From: Notospermus geniculatus | Lineage: Eukaryota; Nemertea; Pilidiophora; Heteronemertea; Lineidae | Direction: 5' to 3' | NCBI GenBank assembly: GCA_002633025.1 | Contig: NMRB01000360.1 | Coordinates: 141,955 to 205,954 of the forward strand | Length of the DNA: 64,000 nucleotides | Notes under the pieces: generated by a model | The model's input: the letters and a program-made list of their open reading frames with translations, nothing else | What the model was told of the DNA's origin: nothing | The model's database searches: none | Shown here: positions 37,244-46,400 of the stretch, piece by piece | Layout: every line of letters starts with the position of its first letter | Numbering within the stretch: the stretch's first letter is position 1 | Made by a program: the position numbers and the translations under genes

Positions 37244-37419
37244 AAGAGCTCACCACAGCTGAGCTAAAAAAAATGGACAGATGAACAACGGACCGAAAAA
37301 ACCCTCCCGGATCTTAGGCGTTTTTCTGTGAGAGCTTGCTTCAGCCAGCCCCTAATATTGCATGCTGTGAGTCTTTCGATTTTATTTTGCTTCGTCGCAG
37401 AATTAACTACGAATCCGAA

Positions 37420-40103
37420 ATGAATAACGACGTGGCAGTGGCACCTTCCATAGTGGTTGTTACGGAATGGGGAAAGTATAATCTCGGCCAAATTCCGCCT
37501 GATACTTGTACACTGATACAAAATCTTGAACAGGAAATTCGAGAAGAGCAATTAAAGTCTGGCTTAGGCGATGTGGTGAAGTTCAGTTTCGTTGCTTCCT
37601 GTCATTTGAGACAGACCACATTCAGCTTGATATATGATGTAGCTCGCAGCACGAGTGACGCCGTTCCTCTAAATAAGATCTTTGACCTTCAATTGAAATA
37701 TGCTGGCTACTTGGACAAGTCCAAACGAGCGATGATTTCGTGTCAGAGGGCTTGTCAAGAGGTCCTGGAGCACAGCACCATCGGATTCATGTACGCATTT
37801 GAAGGCCGTATCGAGATGGCGATTGCGAGATTCAAGCTCGCCATCGAGATGACTGATAGTTTGTCGAAGAATTCCCAGAAGCTTGTGACCAAACTTAAAA
37901 AGGTGGCAGTTGAGACAAAAGAAATGAGAACCACTCTGTTCGGCCTCGCATGGAAGGAGAGCGACGAGAATGCCTCGACGATAAATGACAGCCTGGACAA
38001 TGTCGCGATTGCGTTCAACAAGTGTGAAGCAGGACTGCAGCAACAAGTATCATTCTGGAAGAATCAAAGTCTTCATTACCGGATCATCAAGAACAAGCTG
38101 GTAGCGATGACCAAAGTAACCGACAAGGATAATCTCCCAGAGCTTCTAACCAGTAAAGTCTTCAAGTCTGATGCGTTCAGGATACATTGCTTGTAAGATA
38201 TCTTCTCTCATCCACGAGGATAGGCCAGGAAGGCAACATGTACATGTATAGGCTATGTGTGCCGTGACATTCCAAAAGTCAACACATTTTCAAATGTCAC
38301 ATCAACACAATAGAAAAGTCACTAGACGCAAGGGCCCAACGCGCCGCGTAGCGGCCAACAGCGAAGCTAGCCAAAGACTTGTCACGGGTCATTCAATAGA
38401 ACTGGACTCATAGGAAATATGCACCTAATGTCCAGATGGAATATACCGGACGGTTGGTTCACGTTTTTAGTGACTGTGAACGTAGATGGGTACATTATGT
38501 AGCGATACGCTGACAGATTTGCTGGGGACTTGCTCTGTGGATGTTGTAAAATGCGATTTTTGGAAGATTATTCTGATTTGCAACGTCATTTTTAATTAAC
38601 ATAAAAATATGTTGAGTAGCTGGGATATGTTTATAAACATTTATTGAGCAGCCACCGTCATGACGTGGCCGGCTGGCGCATCGGTAGAGCGTCCAGCTTT
38701 GAATCCGGGGCGCCGGGTTCGAGCCTTGCGATAGGAATTTTTATTTTTTTTCACGTGTCAGTTTCTCTGTTTATTTTTTTTGCTGAAAACGTTTTGTCGC
38801 AGGATGAATATCTCCCCAGCCCTTCCATTTCCCTACAAATCTGCATTTGCTAATAAATACTTATAACCACAGATCCCTGTCAGCTGCCCTGCATTCAGAG
38901 AGACTTTTCACTAAAGTCTCTCTGAATGCAGGGCAGCATGACTACCATCCACATTCCCCTCCCAGTCACCAAAAATATCAACACCACAACTAACGTTCAA
39001 GACTACTGGTTACGCCAATGCTCATCAGATGGCTCCACTATTGTCATATCCACGTGGTATGCATAATGACAGTGGGGTTAGTCTTAGGGTTAGGTCCCTT
39101 AGGTCTAGGTCCCTTAGGGTTAGGTCCCTTAGGGCTAGGTCCCTTAGGACCTGCTGTTTTATACTTTTTCCCTTCATCTTCCAAGATTTTGTTTTCATTT
39201 TTTCAGTCTAAATGGTTTATAATTTTTTGCCGTCATGGAACGTGATTTTTTTGTCGCAAAATGACCTTTCAAAATTTTCTGAGTTCAAACCTGACTCTCA
39301 ACAGTGGAGCCATCTGATGGGCATTTTACATAACTAGTGACTTTTGCATTTTACATAACTAGTGACTTTGTATTGTGTTGACGTGACATTTGAAAATGTG
39401 TTGACTTTTGGAATGTCACGGCACATACGTGGAAGGGTAAACACGGGGGTAAATATTGGGCGGGGTCAAAGATGTATTTGAAAGTACTGTATTTTCCCTC
39501 TCAACTGTTTTAAATTGCAGGTTCAAGGCCCTGATCCGGCAACTAGATCCCAAAATCCAGCTGATGGGAGAGTGTGCGCAGCGGTTCTACAACAAGGTGA
39601 CTGAAGACTCACGTATTGGCCTTACAGACAAGAAAGGTGCCGAGGCTCGTCTGTCCCAAATGATTGAAGCAGATGCTCGGGAAACTAAGGAGTTCATAAA
39701 CAGGATAAAAGACCTTGGAGAACAGATAACAGGTATTTCAGATCAACCAGGGGGTAGAATGAGAATGCCTCCCGCATGATAGTCTGCCAGATTTGTGTGA
39801 CACCAACACTCAAAAACATAGAGACATGTTTGTCAGTGCCCCATTGTCATGGTTTTGGCTTAATCAATCAATCTGTTGTTGAGGGGGGGGGGGCATTGGC
39901 AAACAGGGGTCGTGAAAAATATTACACTGGTTTCTTCGGGGGTTTCTTGGCCACCTCTGGGGGAAACACCATCAACATTTCTCATACTGTCACGTAGGCA
40001 GATCCTCTGCTTGGATCAGCCATTCATTCAGTAGCCTATATTGAAGTACCGTTTCATTTCAGGGACCGAGTGTGAGAAGAAGTCGGCCTGTATTCTACTT
40101 TGA
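37420..40103 (+). CDS. Unrecognised helical protein with C-terminal CaaX box, version B
   Basis: Exons 37420-38192, 39521-39732 and 40063-40103 give 1026 bases, or 341 residues, intact. All splice positions correspond to version A (21389-22866), and the tail ends KKSACILL, again a Leu-ending CaaX box. Compared with A, the first exon shares roughly 70% of residues by my hand alignment, with about six small in-frame length differences. Conserved blocks include ASCHLRQTTFSLIY, EHSTIGF.YAFEG and QSLHY.IIKNKL. Intron 1 carries a 1.2 kb transposon absent from A. I know no function for the family. It is either an allele of A on the other haplotype or a paralogue. Confidence 0.8.
38665..38735 (+). 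other. tRNA-like Pol III promoter segment (SINE head or tRNA relic)
   Basis: A-box-like TGGCGCATCGG and B-box GGTTCGAGCC at tRNA-like spacing, followed by T runs. The acceptor stem does not pair, so this is not a working tRNA gene. Confidence 0.55.
38883..38937. repeat. Perfect hairpin, 25-base-pair stem, 5-base loop
   Basis: Left arm GCTGCCCTGCATTCAGAGAG then ACTTT, loop TCACT, exact complement to follow. Confidence 0.9.
39076..39153. repeat. 15-base tandem repeat, about 5 units
   Basis: Unit like GGGTTAGGTCCCTTA; it contains the telomere-like GGGTTAGG by chance of composition. Confidence 0.8.
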
Positions 40104-40599
40104 GACCGTCAAGTTGGTGTCTACGCTACGCGGCCATCTTTTTGTGTTATTCCGTTGTGTTCATGTCTTCTTGACATAGTGATGATTATTGTCTCACTTG
40201 TCTAAATACAGGGGTTTGAGGCATGCACTGCTGGCTGGGGTGAGGGAGATGTTTCAGAGGTCAAAGTAGTTAATACACAAAACCTGATGTAATGACTGAG
40301 AATGCCTCCCCTATGCCAGTGTCCACTTTGTTTGGCGGACACTCAAAACAGAGAAACATATTTATCAATGACTCCCCACTGTCACGCCGTGGCTTTGTTG
40401 GGAGGCATTGGCCAACGGGGGCACTTAAAAACATTATCCCCCGAGTAATGCCCTCTCAGATATTTATGAGGCCACATTCATTACTTTTTATGGCCTCTAA
40501 CAGATGTGATTTCTTCCTTGAGTTCTTCTGTTGCCAAGGCCTTCAAGGAGAGAGACATAGAGGTGAAATGACTGCCTACTTTTAAATCTATACCGGGTA

Positions 40600-40840
40600 T
40601 ATATACTGTGGTGTCGGAGTTACGCCGGACAGGCTCCATATCCGCCCATTTTGCTATTACGGTACCATTTTACATGGTCACACCGTGACCCACGATTGGT
40701 TCTGGGGAATTTGGGGTTGGCTCTGCGTCCTAAAATTGTGGTGTGGGCCTGCGGGTTTATGTAAGGCTGTGCCTGCGGGTTATAATGCAGGCCTATAGAA
40801 CCGCCCTCAATCCGGCGTAACTCCGACACCACAGTATATA
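40600..40840. mobile_element. Inverted-repeat element, TACTGTGGTGTCGGAGTTAC ends, copy B only
   Basis: Perfect 28-base arms TATATACTGTGGTGTCGG... and complement. Followed by a (TA)n(TG)n run to about 40866. Absent from copy A near 23190. Confidence 0.8.
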
Positions 40841-41042
40841 TATATATATATGTGTGTGTGTATATAAGTATATTATATCATCCTAGTAAATATTAATACT
40901 GTACATTTGCTTGCATCTTTCTCCTGACTGGACAAATATTAACTTTGCTAAAACCACACCTCAGTTTCTTAGTTTAGCCAAGTCTCTGGAGCCTGTAAGT
41001 TTCTTGTTCGTTTGTCAGCGAGGTTTTTATCACAAGCATGTA

Positions 41043-42069
41043 CACTCATGGCCAAAAGTAAATGGACAGCAGTTTATCTTGAATATCTCCAAACCAATGC
41101 GGTGGAGAAAATTGAATCTGACATATGTAGTGGTAAATTTTCCTGGCTATCAAATAGTATCAGCGTCGAAAAAATCAGTTGAAAACCGCATTGGACAGAA
41201 GGAATTTTGTAAAGGTATGTTTTTTGCTACTTTTTTATTTGCATGATTTCATTCAAAATTTTTATATCACTGTGTTCTACTCATCGAGGCCTTTCATAAA
41301 ATATCCTGAAATTTCAAATATTCCATGTAGAAATGTGATNTTTGGCAAGAATACACTGTCATATAGGCCTACATGTACATTTTGTACATAGGCCTACATG
41401 TATTTCATATTTGTCATATCTGACTATTTCGGTAACAGGACCACCTCACCTAAGTGGACCACTTGCTCCAGTCCCTTGGGTGGTCCCCTTACCGAGGTTC
41501 CACTGTATTGTCATTTCTGGTTCACAATGAATAAAGAAACCCAGTTGTGGCTGAAGGTCGCGTTTTTCATGCAGGGTCAATTTCCATAATAGGCTGCGTC
41601 AATTCAGTTGATTCCTGGTAGCTGACCAATTCACAGCCTGTTGGCACCCCGTCAATCCCACAATATTCAATGGCCATTGATTTTTATCTACCAGCATGAC
41701 TATTGGGTTCAAGGGGCTCTGTCAAAGGTGTTGCAAGCATGGGCAACATAATTTTGATAAAAGTGCCCCAAAATCACATTTCTACACGGAATATTTGAAA
41801 TTTCAGGATATATTTTGAAAGGCCTCCATGAGTAGAACACAGTGATATAAAAATTTTGAATGAAATCATGCAAATAAAAAAGTAGCAAAAAACATACCTT
41901 TACAAAATTCCTTCTGCCACATGCGGTTTTCAGCGGATTTTTTCGACGCTGATACCATTAGATAGCCAGGAAAATTTACCACTACATATGTCGGATTCAA
42001 TTTTCTCCACCCCATTGGTTTGGAGATATTCAAGATCAACTGCTGTCCATTTACTTTTGGCCATGAGTG
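41043..42069. mobile_element. Tc1/mariner-like element with about 297-base arms, copy B only
   Basis: Ends CACTCATGGCCAAAAGT, flanked by TA on both sides, a Tc1/mariner hallmark. Arms 41043-41339 and 41773-42069; the left arm stops at the gap base 41340. No transposase frame in the 430-base centre. Empty site in copy A near 23314. Confidence 0.85.
41340..41340. other. Gap or ambiguous base
   Basis: Single N at the inner edge of the left arm of the Tc1/mariner-like element, a likely assembly stop at an inverted repeat. Confidence 0.95.
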
Positions 42070-42229
42070 TACATCCCATTACACTGTATTTTCCATGTAT
42101 ATGTTTATATCATCATCTACCAGTTATGCTTTTTATGTGTTGTGGCAATTAAATGTCAAAATTTCATGTACCAGTAGGCCACACTAGACTACTACCAGGC
42201 TCTTCTGGGTTGTCATATACATGTATATC

Positions 42230-42241
42230 AATAAATTTATT
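42230..42241. terminator. Two-way poly(A) signal between convergent CaaX gene and PGM2 (copy B)
   Basis: AATAAATTTATT, same element as at 23441-23452. Confidence 0.4.
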
Positions 42242-42681
42242 TAACTCAAAAAGTTTTATTGTGGTATTTATATATATATTTAAAAAGATAACTACCTGAC
42301 TCACAAGGGATGCAAGTCAAGTTAAACATATACTGAAAGCTGGAATGCACAAGCAGGACGTGTCCAGTAATTCCACGGAATTTCAGCGTATATGTATTTG
42401 AATTAGATTTACAGTTCGCCATGGAAAGATTTTTCTCAGGCTGTTCAATTTAGCCAGCAAGGCCAACCAGACCAGAAACTGATTAGAACTACTGCTATCA
42501 AAGAACTCAATCTATTTGATTTTCATAGCTTTCCAACATGTACATGTACAAATGTAAGTACAACACACTGCAGCCCGTCACAAATGAAGACAACATTGAC
42601 ACCGCCACTTTATCTGTCTTAAATGTACACCATGGAGCAATTTTGATCTTCTCATACATGCACATTAAAATTCCAGTATAC

Positions 42682-42805
42682 AGGGTCCATATTCATAAAA
42701 CCTTGCTAGGCTTAGTTGCCTGCTGAAGTGGCCAGTTTGTACAGGCCAATGTACACAACCAGCAGCCAACTAAGCTAGCAACAGGTTTTATGAATATGGG
42801 CCCAG
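42682..42805. mobile_element. Foldback element, GGGYCCATATTC ends, copy B only
   Basis: Arms GGGTCCATATTCATAAAACC and (inverted) GGGCCCATATTCATAAAACC, then GCTAG and TTAGTTG stems. Absent from copy A at about 23900. Confidence 0.85.
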
Positions 42806-43422
42806 GTATTTAGAGAACTCACAAGTCTAAAGAAAGCTAAAGGCCAGTTGTCTGTTTACCAATAAATAAACACATGAACTTTGGCAAAATAATAACATGC
42901 ACCAATTGATAAAACTCTTTATGATTTACAAACTTAACAATATCTGGAAGATGATCTGAAGATGTGCATACATGTATGTACTCTGGTATGCATAGATCCT
43001 GAAGCATGTAATCTAGGGGGTGGATTATATAGGACTTACATCTTTCAGTGAAAAATATACTACCATAAGAAGAATGGTTCGATTTACTGACAACACCACA
43101 TCAGAAAATGTCTTATTTACACTTTAGATCCTCGCACACACCTCAAATTACATGCTTCAGGTCCCTTTACTTACGAATTGCTCCTGATGGCCATGCAGTC
43201 TTCAGATTGTATCATCATCAAAAGTCACCACACCCAGCACTCTGGCAACTCGCTGTCCAGTCCCTAGTAAGATCATATGATGTGATATGATGTAAGATGA
43301 ATCACAGCAAGGCAATGAAAGAATGCCAAATGTTCACATGAGACAAATTTCCTTGATGACTTGATGTTTCCGGCCAGATTACATCACACAGCAGTTGTAA
43401 AAGGGAGTCACAGTTGATCTCA

Positions 43423-46400
43423 TCAATCTGCTTTTGCCAGAAGGCCATTCTTCTCTGGTTCAAGGAGGACGTCAATGATGTTCTTTACCATACACTTCAA
43501 GTCTTTCTCAACCACTCCTTCATCCAGACTGGAAAAGAGGCCAATACACATGAAGAAAATGCATGTATGTGTTTCACACATGTACAGTATGTGTAGACAC
43601 AGAACATCAGATGATTCATCCATGAATGTAGACAAACTACATCTATACAGTTTTATTATGAGTCTGTGTGCTGTCACATGCGGACTGGAGTATAAAACAT
43701 AAGACTAGGACCAAAAAAGTAACATACATATGCACTTAATGTGATAACAGCTGACATGTATTAAAGTACTGGTACATGTAAATTATCCATTAGGGCCTAA
43801 GGCCTGCTTTCCATTGGCGCGTTTCCGTGCGCGGAAACGCTCGAAACCATTGTTTTTTTCCGCGCCGTGACCAACGAAGCGGAAACAAACAATGCTTTCG
43901 AGCGTTTCCCCGCACAGAAACGCGCCAATGGAAAGCAGGTCTAACACTGAAAGTAGTTATATCAATGCACTTCCCATTATCTGGACACTGACAGGCAAAT
44001 TCAAAATCTTCATCCATATACAGTGGATTTATAATTCATACCTTGGAGGAGCCCGATATTCTGTGTAATACTTGATCTTCGGTTCTGTGCCACTTGTCCT
44101 GATGGTCGCCACGCAACCATTGGTGAAAGTGAAGGTGATCATTTGGCTGGATTCACTGACAGGTAATTGCTGGAAATGGACATCATTATTCTTGACAGCA
44201 GCAAGGCCAAGGAGAGCAGGCCTTACTGACCCACCCAGGTCCAACTCCCGTTAATAAAAATGCACCAACAGTATTAAGTTGCCCATACATGATCAACAGT
44301 ATTGCACAATATGAGGATCAAAATGGATACCGGTAATACAATGTATTATTGCCAATCTTTCTTCTACCCCTCATGCCAGAAGCACATGACCCCATTTTGG
44401 GCCCCATATTGTGCAATAATATTGGATGGTGTATCCGGGCCTTGACAAGATACCTAGGAACAATTTGATGAGCAATACTATTTAGGAAAGACAGATCCGA
44501 TTCCAAAGCAGACTGAACAAATGTGGTGCAATTAAGTTAACAAATGAAGCATACATGAAGCATTTAAGGGCATACGACAGTGCCAAACTAAAAGGGGTTA
44601 AAATCAAACAAAGACTAAGAGAGATTAGGAACTGAGGGCATGATACATGCATCAAACTCAAAATATGTAACTTCCCAATCCTTATAGGTGTATTTCAAAA
44701 ATCTGAAAATGGCCAATGGATGAGATCATTGACAAACATAAACCAGGCACAAAGAGGATTTCTATGGCCTCACGCAGTCATTGGTGTTTCTTTGTGAAAG
44801 AACTACAGTTTTGACATAACAGGGGTTGTGGCCACCAAATGACTGCATTCACCAGGTGCCCTCAGTGCAGGGTAAGCTAATCAGAAAGCAGCAAAATAAC
44901 CACAATTTCTACATCACGAAACAAACGTAATGTCTACCGTTAGAACTTTGTTCGTCATCTCAACAGCTCTCTGAAGAGAGAGGGAAAAACTTCAAAAAGG
45001 AATATGTTTTTGAATGAAGGAAAAGCTCCTGTAGGAGACAAGATAAATAGCTCTGAAGAGAGGCAAGAACACAACAACTCTCTGTCTGATGAGAGAACTG
45101 TAATACTTTCTCTCTGTGTGAGTGAAATGTTCACCTCTCTTGACAAAAAAAAAACAAGCAAACAATTGTACTACCGGTACATGTATGAAGACTTAATGGG
45201 CCGTATTCTAGAAGCCTCCTTTACTCAAAGGTGCACTTTAAGCTTTTGTATTCTGCCCTGCAAACAATGGCTAAAGGTAAACTTTGAGTTAAGGAAGATT
45301 CTAGAATACGGCCCCTTGTCTGGCACTGTTGATGGGACAAAGTACGTACATCCTGTAACATACTCATATCTATAAGTACTGCACACATTCTCAAACAAAT
45401 ATTACTGGTTCTATCATTGGAAATGTTGTAAAACAGGTCCATAGAAACAAATTCTGACTACCCCGGTAGTAATCCCACATGCTTGTAAGCCATATTTGGT
45501 GCTCTGAAACTACTACTTCTTCGTCAATCCATGGTTGATGTTGAGCACATTTACCGGTAAAGTCTGGCAACATCTAACTTCGACCCAATGGAATGCGAAA
45601 GTCATGTAACGTGACAGAGCTTTGCGGTTTTTAATCATGCTTGTCGATCATTTGTGGTCGTTCCCCTATTGTTCGCGCTGTCCACTGGCTATTCAATAGC
45701 CGCGTGTGATTAAGGGTCCGTGGAAAATCCAACTATCAATTTCCTAACTTCCGCATTCCTTTGGGTCAAAGTTAGATGTTGCCAGACTTTACCCTCCTAG
45801 ACATGCAAGATGCAGCATAGCAATACTTACTGCTTTGAGATCTGCATAACTGTTGTCATAGCCAGTTGTCAAGTCTCTGATATATTTGATCTCATAAGGG
45901 CCACATTTCGAGGGGTACTGAAACGAGAGAACAGTCCAGTGTCAGTAACACCCTCCAATGGTCGAAGGGAGTCTCTCAGCTTGTAACCCTACCAAGAAGA
46001 ATGTCACAACACCAATTATCATCACTACATGTACCTTTCCTGGCCCCTCGAGGTTCCTCATCCTCTCAAATATCCTCTTGATGACAGGCGGTTCGTGGCA
46101 GATGAAATAGGAATTTGAACTTTTATGGATTCCATATCTGAATTGAAGCAAAAAACACTTTCTAAGAACCAACACTACAAACAACAATAGCTGGTACCCT
46201 TGAAATTGTGTACCTTCAAACAGACGAAATAGAGCAAAAGATGTGTTGATTTAGCGATTACATGTAGCACCGTAAGGTGGCAAACAAGCTCTCTTAGAAT
46301 TGTTGTTTCCAAACTCGTCTGTCAAGTTAGGTTTCCTCCGTCCCTCCCCCACCCACACACGCACTGTCACACAGCCAGCCCCATCCCTCCCCNACCGGTA

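Larger units (their letters stand above)
36424..37268. mobile_element. Fragment of the TGCTCACC/GGTGAGCT repeat with nested insertions, copy B only
   Basis: Outer pieces GATAAAAATTTGGAGATGAT, GTTACGAAACGTGCCCTGCT, ACGGACGACGG and GAGCTCACC...GAGCTAAAA match the repeat at 25290-26232. Three elements sit inside it (36513-36665, 36701-36854, 36855-37243). Confidence 0.7.
38256..39427. mobile_element. 1.2 kb inverted-repeat transposon in intron 1 of CaaX gene B
   Basis: Arms of about 60 bases, starting GTGCCGTGACATTCCAAAAG at 38260 with the complement ending near 39425. Inside, in order: a tRNA-like segment (38665-38735), a perfect 25-base-pair hairpin (38883-38937), inner inverted repeats (CATCAGATGGCTCCACT near 39023, complement near 39305) and a 15-base tandem repeat (39076-39153). 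No transposase. Empty site in copy A near 22270. Confidence 0.85.

Noticed and set aside
36803-37262. Frames of about 140 codons on both strands
   Set aside because: Lie inside an inverted-repeat element and read through its arms; no transposase motif.
38665-38735. tRNA gene
   Set aside because: A and B boxes are present, but the acceptor stem does not pair; kept only as a tRNA-like relic.
39076-39153. Telomeric repeat
   Set aside because: The GGGTTAGG word recurs only within a 15-base unit, not as a hexamer array.
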